A stretch of 64,000 nt of DNA from Xanthomonas phaseoli pv. phaseoli. GTDB lineage: Bacteria > Pseudomonadota > Gammaproteobacteria > Xanthomonadales > Xanthomonadaceae. Made by a program: the position numbers and the translations under genes. This document shows, piece after piece, positions 32,019 through 43,065 of the stretch. The DNA lies in contig CP094243.1 in NCBI GenBank assembly GCA_022749655.1, forward strand, positions 2,232,001 to 2,296,000. Reading direction: 5' to 3'. The notes under the pieces are model-generated. The model ran no database searches. It was given only the letters and a program-made list of their open reading frames with translations, and had not been told where the DNA came from. The stretch's first letter is position 1, and every line of letters begins with the position of its first letter.

Positions 32019-33235
32019 ATGTCCAACCTTACCTCTGCGCGTTCGCCGCGCTTTCCGCCGGCGTTGCTGGCCCTGACCATCGGGGCCTTCGGCATTGGCA
32101 CGACCGAGTTCGTGATCATGGGGCTGCTGCAGCAGGTGGCCGCAGATCTGGGCGTTTCGCTCAGCGCGGCGGGCCTGTTGATCAGCGGTTATGCGCTGGG
32201 CGTGTTCGTCGGTGCGCCGGTGCTGACCCTGGCCAGCGCACGCCTGCCGCGCAAGGCGGTGCTGGTCGGGCTGATGCTGATCTTCACCGTCGGCAACGTG
32301 GCCTGCGCGCTGGCGCCGGACTACACCAGCCTGATGGTTGCGCGGATGCTGACATCGCTGGCCCACGGCACGTTTTTCGGCGCGGCGCGGTGGTGGCGAC
32401 ATCGCTGGTGCCGGCCGAACGCCGTGCGTCGGCCATCTCGCTGATGTTTGCCGGGCTGACCGTGGCCACCTTGCTCGGGGTGCCGGCCGGTGCCTGGCTG
32501 GGCCTGCAACTGGGCTGGCGCGCGACCTTCTGGGCGGTGGCGGCGATCGGCGTGCTGGCCACTGCCGCGGTCGCGGTGTGGGTGCCGGCCGCGGCGGGTG
32601 CTGCCACGCCGGTGTCATGGCGGCAGGAAGTGGCGGTGTTGCAGCGGGGGCAGGTGCTGCTGGCGCTGGCGATCACGGTGGTGGGCTATGCCGGCGTGTT
32701 CGCAGTGTTCACCTACATCCAGCCGCTGCTGCTGCAGGTCACCGGCTTTGCGCAAGCGGCAGTGTCGCCTGTGCTGCTGGTGTTCGGCGTCGGCATGATC
32801 GTCGGCAATCTGTTGGGCGGGCGGTTGGCGGACCGTCGCCCCACTGCGGCGTTGCTGGGCAGTCTGGCGGCATTGGTGGTGGTGCTGGGCGCACTGGGGT
32901 TTGCGCTGCACAGCAAGGTCGCGATGGTGGCTGTTGTGGGGCTGCTGGGCGTGGCCGCCTTCGCCACCGTGGCGCCGCTGCAGTTGCGGGTGCTGGAACA
33001 TGCGCGCGGCGCCGGCCAGAACCTGGCGTCCAGCCTCAACATCGCCGCCTTCAACCTGGGCAATGCGCTTGGCGCGTGGCTGGGTGGCGTGGTGATCGCC
33101 ACGCAGGCCGGTCTGGTCGCAACGCCCTGGGTGGCCGCGCTGTTGAGTGCCATCGGGCTGGGCCTGGCGCGATGGAGCGTGCAGTTGCAACGCCGCCGCG
33201 CGACTGCGCCACTGGCCTGTACGCAGATGGGTTGA
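32019..33235 (+). CDS. MFS transporter, DHA1 type (one frameshift as sequenced)
   Basis: Twelve-helix exporter related to AraJ/YdhP-type drug or sugar efflux proteins. The N-terminal signature is LLALTIGAFGIGTTEFVIMGLL, with the motif A region in ASARLPRKAVLVG. The frame breaks at about 32384: AHGTFFG should run into (x)GAVVATSLVPAERR; one base is missing from a GG run. Restored, it has about 405 residues. It is divergent from the LysR gene and followed by an aldo/keto reductase. The start is at 32019, or at 32013 two codons earlier. Confidence 0.86.
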
Positions 33236-33390
33236 GCTGGTTGCCCGCTGGTCATTGGCCACGTTGGCGCACTGCGCGCCAGGCGGCGTTCGAGGCGCAT
33301 AGACACTGGTTTGGCGCCCAACACTCCACAAGCGCAAACGCCCAGCGGTCACCCAGCGCATCTCTCATTCAACGTGACCAAGAATTCTCA

Positions 33391-34422
<1,032 letters not shown>

Positions 34423-34502
34423 GGCGGGCTGCGCCAAACGCGCCACGCGGCAAGCCAATGCAGGTTGGCGCGCATGATTGCCGCGGTGCTAATGCAGTTG
34501 CA

Positions 34503-35099
34503 TCACAATGGCCGTGCCGCCGGAACGATCACTTCCGGCTTGATCGCTCCCACGCCGTTGCTGCCTTGCAGCTGGCGGCAATTGTCCAATGCCGTCATCG
34601 CCGAGGCGTAGCCGATCATCGCGCTGCCGTCGGTCGCGGAGGCATAGAGCAGCCTGCCGCCCGTACGCGCGGCCAGTGCGCGCGCGATGGCTGGCGTGGT
34701 ATCGAACAATTTGATCGAAGCACCGAGCAATGCCGGCTGGCCGCTACGCGTTTCCAGCGCGGCAACGACGCTCCCCGATGCTGCGCTGCGCGTGGTGCGC
34801 GCAACCGCGTTCGCGGCGCCGTTGGTGTCGAGGTAGATCGCGTAGCGATCGACGCGGGCAACCGGTGCGTGCGCGCTGGGTTGCGTGCTTCTTGGCGATT
34901 GCGTGGCCGCAGTGCCGCGCGTGGCGTCGGCCAGCTGTACCACCGCTGCTGGAATCAGGCGGAAACTGGCGCGGTCCACCACAACGGCTTGCCCGGTTGC
35001 GGCAGCACGCAGGCGGGCGCGATCGAACACCTGTGCCGAGGCGGGTGCAGACATGCTGGCGGCAACGACCCACAACAGTGCGATCAGAGAAGTTTTCAT
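34503..35099 (-). CDS. Small exported partner of the subtilase, copy A (candidate external chaperone)
   Basis: 198 residues with a signal peptide (MKTSLIALLWVVAASMSAPASA). The ATG at 35099 lies one base after the protease stop, so the two are coupled. It is clearly related to the protein at 37030-37638: both share LRxAATG near the N-terminus, FRxxP, an RxxxYAxxLD block, TTPAxAxALAAxTGG and DGSAxIxYAS near the C-terminus. No known domain is recognised. By position, size and export it matches ORF2, the external chaperone of the Aeromonas sobria kexin-like protease ASP. The chaperone role is inference; an inhibitor is the other likely role. Confidence 0.82.
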   Translation of the reverse strand: MKTSLIALLWVVAASMSAPASAQVFDRARLRAAATGQAVVVDRASFRLIPAAVVQLADATRGTAATQSPRSTQPSAHAPVARVDRYAIYLDTNGAANAVARTTRSAASGSVVAALETRSGQPALLGASIKLFDTTPAIARALAARTGGRLLYASATDGSAMIGYASAMTALDNCRQLQGSNGVGAIKPEVIVPAARPL

Positions 35100-35100
35100 G

Positions 35101-36921
35101 TCAGTGGCCCACCACGCGCATTTCGAATTCCTGCAGTTGTTCCTTGCCGTTGTCGGCGAGCATGTCGTCCACCTCCAATGTCCAGCGACCGGCTGACGCT
35201 TCGTCCAGGAACGCATTGCTGGAGGTCAGGAAGACCACGAAGCCATCGCCCGGATCGAGCGTGGAAAACGGCGTCATCACGGTGCTGCGGGTGCCGCTGG
35301 GCGAGACCAGCACGGCGCGCAGCTGACGAGGATTCTTGTGCGTCCCTGCGAAGTACAGCTGGACGCCTTCCACCTTGAAGGACTGCTTGATGTCGATCGC
35401 CAATCGCGCTGGCGCGCCGATACCGCCGATAGTGCTGCTTTTTCCGTCATAGACGCTCCACTCGGTGTCTTGCATTGCAGGCAGCGGAGTGAAATGCACC
35501 GCACGCTCCACCGCCGCGGCTGCATCCACCAAGCCGAAGCCATACCAATTGCTGAAATGGTGGCCGGCCGCATTGGTGATCCAGGCGGGCTCGATCACGG
35601 CGTCCTTGTAGAACGCCTTGGCTTGATGAGGATCGACCTGTACCGCCGTCGTTGCCAGGATGTATTTGACATCGCGCAGTGTCAGCTGCGGGTTGGCGCT
35701 CAGCATCAGCGCCGCGACGCCTGCAACTGTCGGCGCGGAGGCAGAGGTGCCATTCATGCGTGCGCTGTAGTTGCACGAGGCATCGATCTTCGCGTGGCTG
35801 GTGTCCAGCGCGTTCTGCGGCGCGCGCGTGCGGTCGCGGTTATTGCCTGCCGCGCAACCGCTCAGATCGGTGGTGACGATCGCCGGGGAGAAGAATGGCT
35901 GCGGACCCTGCGCAGCGAGCAGCGTATAGAGCGGGCTGAACGTCTCCGGGTGCGGATCGAAGCGACGCTGGAAGCCAAATTCGCCGGACAGCCCGGACAC
36001 CCACAATGCCGATCCGGGCGATGAGTAACTCGCGCGTACGCCGTTGGCATTGACTGCACCCACCACAATCATGGTGGTCAGGCTGTTGAGGTTGTCGATA
36101 TTGGCGCTGCTGCAGGCGACACCGAGCTGCCGGGTTTGGTCGCTGCAGCGATCGATCAGCTTGCCCTGTGCATCCACATCGAGCAGCGTATTGAAATCAT
36201 TGCCAGCTGCCTTGACGTAGATGCCGCCCTTGCCGCCACGCTGGGCACGCATCATTTTTTCCAGGGAGCGCTGCTCGTCGAGATCGCTGAATGGATAGAC
36301 CGCTGTCGAGATGCCGAAGCTGTTGTTGAACACGTCCATCGCACGGGCTTCCGGGCCATCGCCCCAGGAGTAGCGCATGTCGACGTACTGCTTGCTGCCA
36401 TCGAGGACGGAAATTGCGTTGAAGCCAGCCACCTTTGCCTCCGGCGCGACGCCACGTCCACCCAGGCCATTCCATCCACGTGCCGCGATGATGCCGGCGA
36501 CCGCGGTGCCGTGGTCATTGTCGATTTCATCCGCAGGCGGCGTCGGGTCGTTGGAACCGTTCAAGAAGTTGTGCGAGCCGCCGGCAACGATGTTGTCGAC
36601 CAAATCCTCGTGCGCAATCTCAAGCCCGCCATCGATGACCGCCACCTTGACTCCGGCGCCACGGATGCCGAGCGTGTGCAAGATGTCCACATCCAGATCG
36701 ACGCCTGGCCGTGGCCGTTGGTCGCCGAACACCGGCTGGCCTTGGTTGAGCAGATGCCATTGGTAGCGGAACAACGGGTCGCCGGTTTGCTTTGCGTTCT
36801 GCGTTGTCCTGGTCGGCGCATCGACACCGTTTGCTGCAGCAGCGGCTGTCAGAGAGAAAGGGCCCAGCGCCAGCAGGCAGGCGCAAAACAGCGGCAATCG
36901 CCGCAGGGAAGACGTTGTCAT
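35101..36921 (-). CDS. Secreted kexin-like subtilase (S8) with P domain, copy A
   Basis: Exported serine protease of 606 residues. A signal peptide (residues 1-27) leads almost straight into the catalytic domain (DPLFRYQWHLLNQGQPVFGD), with no I9 propeptide. The catalytic triad is Asp in VAVIDGGLEIAHEDL, His in NDHGTAVAGIIAA and Ser in MNGTSASAPTVAGVAAL. The C-terminal 130 residues form a proprotein convertase P domain (LAIDIKQSFKVEGVQLYF...RSTVMTPFSTLDPGDG). The frame is intact. The gene ends one base before its small partner. Probably an extracellular or cell-surface virulence-type protease; the substrate is unknown. Confidence 0.93.
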   Translation of the reverse strand: MTTSSLRRLPLFCACLLALGPFSLTAAAAANGVDAPTRTTQNAKQTGDPLFRYQWHLLNQGQPVFGDQRPRPGVDLDVDILHTLGIRGAGVKVAVIDGGLEIAHEDLVDNIVAGGSHNFLNGSNDPTPPADEIDNDHGTAVAGIIAARGWNGLGGRGVAPEAKVAGFNAISVLDGSKQYVDMRYSWGDGPEARAMDVFNNSFGISTAVYPFSDLDEQRSLEKMMRAQRGGKGGIYVKAAGNDFNTLLDVDAQGKLIDRCSDQTRQLGVACSSANIDNLNSLTTMIVVGAVNANGVRASYSSPGSALWVSGLSGEFGFQRRFDPHPETFSPLYTLLAAQGPQPFFSPAIVTTDLSGCAAGNNRDRTRAPQNALDTSHAKIDASCNYSARMNGTSASAPTVAGVAALMLSANPQLTLRDVKYILATTAVQVDPHQAKAFYKDAVIEPAWITNAAGHHFSNWYGFGLVDAAAAVERAVHFTPLPAMQDTEWSVYDGKSSTIGGIGAPARLAIDIKQSFKVEGVQLYFAGTHKNPRQLRAVLVSPSGTRSTVMTPFSTLDPGDGFVVFLTSSNAFLDEASAGRWTLEVDDMLADNGKEQLQEFEMRVVGH

Positions 36922-37029
36922 GGCATGGTATCGGTCATGGTGGTGGACGCAGATGCAGGTGTCGGCCAGACCGGCCGGCCTGCTGCCCGACGTGGAACGG
37001 CCGCAGGGGTCAGCCTGCGGCCGGTGTCG

Positions 37030-37638
37030 TTACATCGGTTGCATGACCGCCTGCATGACCACCAGCGCCGCCTGCGCGACACCGCTGCTGCGCTGCAGGC
37101 CGGGTAGTGCACGCTGGGCGCGTTCCACCGATGCATAGGTGATCACCGCGCTGCCGTCTACCGTCGAGGTGTACGCAATGGTCCCGCCGGTGCTGGCCGC
37201 CAGCGCTGTCGCCGTGGCCGGCGTCGTGCCGGTGAGTTTCACCTGCGGGTTGACCAGCACGACACGACCGTTGCGCTCATTCACCGCAGCGGCGATGGGG
37301 CGTTCGGTGTTGGTGGCGAGACTGCGCGCAGCACCTGCAGGCGCATCCAGTACCACCGCATACGGCCCGATGCGCGCGGCGACCTTGGCGTTGGGGGCCA
37401 CTGCACCTGTACTGGCGACTTTGGCTGCCGATCGCTGTGCTGATATCGCGTTCCGTGGCGGCATGTGCTCGCTCACCACCGTGCCCGGCAGCATGCGGAA
37501 GGTGTCCGCTCCGGAGGTGAAACGTACGCCGGTCGCTGCCGTACGCAGGGCATTGGCGTCCATGTATTGCACTGCCTGCGCAGCACCGGTTGCGGCCATG
37601 GTCAGCGTCAAGACGCAAGCAAGAATGATCGGTTTCAT
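37030..37638 (-). CDS. Small exported partner of the subtilase, copy B (candidate external chaperone)
   Basis: 202 residues with a signal peptide (MKPIILACVLTLTMAATGAAQA). It starts one base after the upstream protease stop (TGA-T-ATG), the same spacing as copy A. It is a diverged paralogue of the protein at 34503-35099; the best conserved part is the C-terminal block TTPATATALAASTGGTIAY and then DGSAVITYAS. Conservation of this half across two protease pairs suggests it contacts the protease. No family is recognised. The chaperone role is inferred from the Aeromonas ASP/ORF2 pair. Confidence 0.82.
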   Translation of the reverse strand: MKPIILACVLTLTMAATGAAQAVQYMDANALRTAATGVRFTSGADTFRMLPGTVVSEHMPPRNAISAQRSAAKVASTGAVAPNAKVAARIGPYAVVLDAPAGAARSLATNTERPIAAAVNERNGRVVLVNPQVKLTGTTPATATALAASTGGTIAYTSTVDGSAVITYASVERAQRALPGLQRSSGVAQAALVVMQAVMQPM

Positions 37639-37639
37639 A

Positions 37640-39451
37640 TCAGTGCCCCACGATGCGAAGTTTGAAAGCGTTGAGTGCGACAGTGCTCCTGGGGTCGCTC
37701 ATGTCGGTGACTTCCAGGGTCCAGATGCCGCGCGATTTCTCGTCCAAAAACGCATTGCTGGAGGTCAGGTCGATGTAGAACCCCGTCTGCGCATAAGCAG
37801 CCGGATCCAGGACGGTAAACGGCGTGGCAACCACGCTGCGTGTCCCGCTCGGCGACACCAGCACCACACGCAGGTTGGACGGCGTCTTGTGCGCCGACTG
37901 CAGCGACAGCTGCACCGCTTCCACCTTCATGGCCTGCTGCACCCGGATGCGCAGCTTGCCCGGTCGCGCCGGGCCACCGATCTGGCTGGCCGCGTCGGTA
38001 GAGCTGATCCACTGGGTGTCGCGCATGGGCGGCAGCGGCGTGAAATAGCGCGCCTTGTAGACCGCGGCCGCGGCATCGGCCAGGCCGAAGCCATACCAGT
38101 TGCTGAAACGGTGCCCGGCTGCATTGGTGAACCAGCCCGGATCGATCACGCTGCCCTGGTAGACCACCCGCGGCTGGTACGGATCGATCTGGCGCGCGGT
38201 GGTCGCGAGAATATATTTGACGTCGCGTGCGCTCAGGCTCGTATTGGCACTGAGGATCAACGCAGCCACGCCAGACACGGTGGGCGCTGCAGCCGAGGTG
38301 CCGTTCATGATCGCGTTGTAGTTGCACGACGCATCGATCTTCGACTTGCTGCCGTCCAGTGCGTTGTAGACCACGCCGGGAGCTTCGACGTTGTCGCCAG
38401 CTGCGCAGCCGCTGAGATCGGTCGTGACAATCGCCGGATCGTAGGCATAGGGGACGGCGTCCGGGTAGAAAGTGGACGCTGCGTTGGGATAGAACTTGCG
38501 TTGACGGCCGAACTCGCCACCAAGGCCGGATACCCACAACGCAGAGCCTGTGGACGAATACGAGGCACGGGTGCCCTTGGCATTCAGGCTGGCCACGACG
38601 ATGGTCCCGGGCAGATTTGCCAACGGGTCGATGTTGGCCAGCAAGCAGCCGACTTTCAATGCCAGCGATTGTTCGCTGCAGATATTGACGGGGTCTCCGT
38701 TCTCGTCGGGCACAATGAATCGCAGGAAGCTATTGCCAGCAGATTTGACATAAATACCGCCAAGGCCGCCACGTGTCGAAGCCATCAATGCTTCCCAGTC
38801 GCGCTGGTCTTCCAGAGGAAAATCCTGGTAGAACGGGGTAGCCGAACCCCAGCTGTTGTTGAAGACATCGATGTTGCGCGCCTCCGGCCCATCGCCCCAT
38901 GAATAACGGACGCTGGCGTCGGTGTTCGAAGCGTCGCGCGCAAACATGTCGAATCCTGCCAGTTGCACTTCTGGCGCCACGCCGCGTCCGCCGCGGCCAT
39001 TCCAGCCCACCGCACCGATGATGCCGGCGACGGACGTGCCGTGGCCGTTATTCGGATCGATCGGCGTGGTGTCGTGCGAGCCGTCGCCGAAATTGTGCGA
39101 GCCGTTCGGCAGAATGTTGTCTGCCAGATCTTCATGGCCCAATTCCAGCCCGTCGTCCACCACGCCGACCCGCACGCCGCGGCCGCGAATGCCCAGGGCA
39201 TGCAGGATGTCGACATCCATGTCCACGCCGGCGACCGGACGGCTGTCGCCGATCACGGCCTGCCCCTGATTGGAGATATGCCACTGGTAACGCAGCAACG
39301 GGTCGTTGCCATTGGCCTTGGTCGTGGCGCTGGTAGTGGCCGGGGTGGTGGCAGCCGCTGCCTGCGCGGCAGCAAGTACCGACAGTGGCGTGCTGCCGGC
39401 GAGGAGGGCAACGATCAACAGCGCGAGAGGTCGCCTGCGAAAAGAGTTCAT
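37640..39451 (-). CDS. Secreted kexin-like subtilase (S8) with P domain, copy B
   Basis: 603 residues, a tandem paralogue of the protease at 35101-36921. Signal peptide at the N-terminus, then catalytic domain with Asp in VGVVDDGLELGHEDL, His in NGHGTSVAGIIG and Ser in MNGTSAAAPTVSGVAAL. The P domain has LRIRVQQAMKVEAVQLSL and RSVVATPFTVLD. As in copy A there is no I9 propeptide. It heads a probable four-gene minus-strand transcript: protease B, partner B, a 108-bp gap, protease A, partner A. The frame is intact. Confidence 0.93.
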   Translation of the reverse strand: MNSFRRRPLALLIVALLAGSTPLSVLAAAQAAAATTPATTSATTKANGNDPLLRYQWHISNQGQAVIGDSRPVAGVDMDVDILHALGIRGRGVRVGVVDDGLELGHEDLADNILPNGSHNFGDGSHDTTPIDPNNGHGTSVAGIIGAVGWNGRGGRGVAPEVQLAGFDMFARDASNTDASVRYSWGDGPEARNIDVFNNSWGSATPFYQDFPLEDQRDWEALMASTRGGLGGIYVKSAGNSFLRFIVPDENGDPVNICSEQSLALKVGCLLANIDPLANLPGTIVVASLNAKGTRASYSSTGSALWVSGLGGEFGRQRKFYPNAASTFYPDAVPYAYDPAIVTTDLSGCAAGDNVEAPGVVYNALDGSKSKIDASCNYNAIMNGTSAAAPTVSGVAALILSANTSLSARDVKYILATTARQIDPYQPRVVYQGSVIDPGWFTNAAGHRFSNWYGFGLADAAAAVYKARYFTPLPPMRDTQWISSTDAASQIGGPARPGKLRIRVQQAMKVEAVQLSLQSAHKTPSNLRVVLVSPSGTRSVVATPFTVLDPAAYAQTGFYIDLTSSNAFLDEKSRGIWTLEVTDMSDPRSTVALNAFKLRIVGH

Positions 39452-40272
39452 TCCGTCTGATTCCAGTCAAAGGGTGGGCGCCGTCGAAGTGACACAGTCC
39501 TCCGTCAGGCCAACCGCGCGATCGGCCCTTGCAACTGCTCCACTCCACGCAAGCTCGCGCCTGTGAAGCCGGTGTTGGTGGAGCCGGAAAGAGGAATGCG
39601 AGTGAAGGAACCGGCAGATGCCCGCCGGGTCCGGAAAGCCCGTCAGCCAACGTAACCTGCAAGCGGAGTTGCACCGCAGGCAGTCGGATGCCGCGTGTCG
39701 ATGCCCGGGGTGCGACATCGATGCAAGGAAGCAGCGACAAGCGCCATGTGCGTTTATCCCAGTTGAGTCACAAGCGCATTTGCGCCGATGCAAAGCTGCG
39801 GTCAGGTCCCGCGTCGGCTCCCCTGTGCGTGTCGACGCAGCCGATGTTGTCGATGCGTTTGCACCAGCAACGCCTGGATTACAAAGGGGGACAGCACTGC
39901 CTGCAAGGCATGCACACTGCGAGATCTTCGTGACACACCGCGCAATTTATGACGGGCGTGTCGGGCGATGCGTTGCATGCGAAGTTCTGCCGACGAAAAT
40001 TGCAGAAAAATTTGGCAGGGGCGGTCATTTCGATCGAAATAAGCGATCACGATGCGTCGTTGTGCTTCGCATGCGAGCTGTTCGCCTCCGCCCCGTCATC
40101 ACCGGGTTGCAGTGGCTGTCGCGCGTGGGAAAAACGCATGGGTGCCGCAACGCCTGGCAACGCCGGGTTTGGTCCGGGCATGCCAGCGTCGCGAGGCTGC
40201 GCATCGTGGCATGCGCTAGCGAAGTCCCGCGCAGCAGTCTCCGCTGCTGCGCGGCTCAGGTGCGGCGGCGAA
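39452..40272. other. Gene-free 0.8-kb region upstream of the protease cassette
   Basis: No coding frame I can support. It should hold the promoter of the protease operon near 39460-39600. A GC hairpin at 40227-40254 lies next to the TonB receptor stop. The middle part contains short AT-richer segments at about 40000-40050 without a recognisable element. Confidence 0.5.
40227..40254 (-). terminator. Hairpin after the TonB receptor stop
   Basis: CCGCGCAGCAG and CTGCTGCGCGG form a perfect 11-bp stem around tctccg, 19 bp past the receptor stop. There is no following T run, so it is a weak intrinsic terminator or an end-stabilising hairpin. Confidence 0.4.
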
Positions 40273-41977
40273 CTACCAGCGGTACGCCACCGACAGTTGG
40301 TACTGCCGCCCGGCGATGGGGCGGCCCATGAAGACACCACCGGTGGCTGCGCCAGGCACGCGCACGTTGCCTTCGGTCAGGCCCAGCGTGTCGGTGACAT
40401 TGCTGCCGCTGGCCGTCACTTCCCAATGTTCGCCCACATGCAGGTTGGCGCCGATGTCCAGCATGTCGTACGCGGGCAGGCGCTGGCTGTTGGCCAGGTC
40501 TGCAAAGCGCTCGCCGATGTACGAATAGGTGGCAAACACCTTGAGGTCGCCGAACGGCAGCATCCAGTAATAGCTGGGCGTGATGCGGAACTGGCGCTTG
40601 GGTTGGCGCATCACCCGGTTGCCGGTGAACTCGCGATAATTGCGGTACTTGGCATCCAGCTATACTCCGGTGCCAGCCAGCTCGAACCCGCCGAACGGCC
40701 GGATCGCACCCTCCACTTCCAGCCCGCGTGCGCGCGAATCGCCCACGGCGGTGAAGTTCTCGCCATTGGCCAGGAACGCCTGGAACGGCGAGTTCTTGAA
40801 GGTGTTGTAGAACGCGGTGAGATACAGGTCGTAGACGCTTGTGCCGGACTTCAAACCCAGCTCGTATTGATCCACGTCCTGCACGCGGTTCTGCCCATCG
40901 CGCAGGTTGTCGAAGCCGGGAAACTTCACCCCGGAGTTGACCCGCGCAAACAGGCTGTTGTTCTGGTCCAGCGTGAAGTTCAGGCCGGCTGTCCACGAGA
41001 ACGCTTCATCGTCCTGATCGATGCGCCGGGTGGTCGCCAATGCCAGCGAGGTGGCGTTGTCGTACAACGTGGCCGGGTTGCCATCCAGATCCACGGTCGT
41101 GGTGTCGTGCACATCGCCGGTGACGCTCTGGCGCTCGTAGCGTGCGCCCAAATCCAGACGCAGGCGTTCGCTCAGCTCCCATTCGTCGGCGACGAAGGCG
41201 GCGATGTTTTCGCCGTCGTACTTGGCGCGCAGGTTCAAGAACGCGGTACTGGTGAACCCTGGCGCGTGGCCTGGCGGCCATCGTCCAACGTTACATCGAT
41301 GCGGCGTGCGTTGTTTTGCGCGGTGAGCAGCATGGTATTGCCCAGGTACCAGGTATCGGCAGACGAATACTTGGCGTAGTACGCGCCCACGGTGAGCGTA
41401 TTGCCGGCAAACATCTCGCGGCTCAGACGCAGGTCGTTGGTAAAGGAATTCAGGCGCTTGTCCACCGACCACCAACCGGCTTCGAGCACCTGCTGGTTCG
41501 GATCCACCGTGCCCCCGCCATTGGTGTAGCTGGCGCTGCCGCCGCTGCCGTAACCGGCAATGAAATCGCCCAGGCGCTGTGGCGCATCGCCGGTAAAGAG
41601 CGCGTAGGTCGGCGCGCTGCCGCTGATCACGTTGAAGCGGTCGGCAACGGTCCAGCCGCCGCTCTCCCAGTTCCATTCGCCGCCGAACACGTCGATGTTG
41701 ACGCCGCGCCAATCGGCCAGATCGCGCCGCAACGTCTGGCCATCGGGCCCGACCAACAGCTCCACGTTGCGGAAGTCGCGGCCGAGCAGGGTGCCGGTCT
41801 GCGCGTTCAAGCCGGGGAAACTGGAAAGATCGTTGCCGTTGTTGCGCGAGAGCAACGGGATCGCGGTGTAGAACGCGTTGTTGTCGTCGGTGTGGCGTGC
41901 GTAGAACGAGGTAATCCCCCGCCCATTAGCAGACGCCAGAAGTGGAATTTTCTCGTATCCTTTCTCGAGGAGGTTCC

Positions 41978-42244
41978 ATGAAGAAGTCCCGCTTTACCGA
42001 CAGCCAGATCATCGCCGTGCTCAAGCAGGCCCAGGCCGGTGCGCCCGTGCCGGAGCTGTGCCGCGAGCACGGCATCAGCTCGGCCACGTTCTACAAGTGG
42101 CGCAGCAAGTTCGGCGGCATGGACGTGTCCATGGTCGCGCGCATGAAGGAGCTGGAGGAGGAGAACCGCCGGCTCAAGAAGATGTACGCCGAGGCGCAGC
42201 TCAGTACCGACCTGCTGAAGGAAGCGCTCGCAAAAAAATGGTGA
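41978..42244 (+). CDS. IS3-family transposase OrfA
   Basis: 88 residues, starting [19 protein letters not shown] after a strong gaggagg-type ribosome site. It has a helix-turn-helix ([27 protein letters not shown]) and a leucine-zipper-like helix ([20 protein letters not shown]). The gene ends in GCA AAA AAA TGG TGA. The A7 run at 42232-42238 allows a -1 slip into OrfB, as usual in IS3 elements. Confidence 0.93.
   Translation: MKKSRFTDSQIIAVLKQAQAGAPVPELCREHGISSATFYKWRSKFGGMDVSMVARMKELEEENRRLKKMYAEAQLSTDLLKEALAKKW
42232..42238 (+). promoter_or_regulatory. A7 slippery site for OrfA-OrfB frameshifting
   Basis: Seven A residues before TGG TGA at the end of OrfA. A -1 shift here reads ATG GTG AGG, the start of OrfB. 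This is the standard IS3-family arrangement. Confidence 0.75.
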
Positions 42245-43065
42245 GGCCATCTCAGCGACGCGAGATGGCCCAATCGGCAGTCACGAGCGGGCGTACGAAC
42301 ATCCGCCACGCCTGCCAGGCCTTCGCGGTGAGCCAGACCTGCTTCCGCTACCAGGCCAAGGCCAGCGAGCAGAACGCCCGGATCGCCGACTGGCTGATCC
42401 GCCTGACGACCGCCCATCGCGACTGGGGCTTTGGCCTGTGCTACCTGTACCTGCGCAACGTGAAGGGCTTTGGCTGGAATCACAAGCGGGTCTACCGGAT
42501 CTACCGCGAGCTGGAGTTGAACCTGCGGATCAAGCCGAGGAAGCGGCTGGTGCGTGAGCGGCCCGAGCCTCTGGCGGTGCCGGAGGCTATCAACCAGGTC
42601 TGGTCGATGGACTTCATGCACGACCAGTTGGCCGACGGCCGCAGCTTCCGGCTGTTCAATGTGCTCGACGACTTCAATCGCGAGGGGCTGGGGATCGAGG
42701 TGGATCTGTCGCTGCCGTCAGCCCGTGTGATCCGATCGCTGGAGCAGATCATCGAGTGGCGCGGCAAGCCCGCCGTGATCCGCTGCGACAACGGCCCTGA
42801 ATACATCAGTGGCGCGTTGCTGTCCTGGGCGCAGCGGCATGGTATCCGGGTCGAGCACATCCAGCCGGGCAAGCCACAGCAGAACGCCTACGTTGAACGC
42901 TACAACCGCACCATCCGCTACGCCTGGCTCGCCCAAACCCTGTTCGACACCATCGACCAGGTGCAGGACAAAGCCACCCGCTGGCTATGGACGTACAACC
43001 ACGAGCGTCCGAATATGGCGCTCGGCGGCATCACGCCTGCCATGAAGTTGGCGATGGCCGCTTAG
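42238..43065 (+). CDS. IS3-family transposase OrfB (DDE integrase domain)
   Basis: About 275 residues in the -1 frame relative to OrfA, first Met at 42238 ([10 protein letters not shown]). It carries an HTH_21 region followed by the rve integrase core. The catalytic DDE residues are Asp in [11 protein letters not shown], Asp in [13 protein letters not shown] and Glu in [15 protein letters not shown]. Fusion with OrfA by slippage at the A7 run would give the full transposase. The frame is intact, so the element may be active. Confidence 0.93.
   Translation: MVRPSQRREMAQSAVTSGRTNIRHACQAFAVSQTCFRYQAKASEQNARIADWLIRLTTAHRDWGFGLCYLYLRNVKGFGWNHKRVYRIYRELELNLRIKPRKRLVRERPEPLAVPEAINQVWSMDFMHDQLADGRSFRLFNVLDDFNREGLGIEVDLSLPSARVIRSLEQIIEWRGKPAVIRCDNGPEYISGALLSWAQRHGIRVEHIQPGKPQQNAYVERYNRTIRYAWLAQTLFDTIDQVQDKATRWLWTYNHERPNMALGGITPAMKLAMAA

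Noticed and set aside
41978..43065. Treating OrfA and OrfB as a frameshifted pseudogene
   Set aside because: Two frames joined by an A7 slippery site are normal for IS3-family elements.
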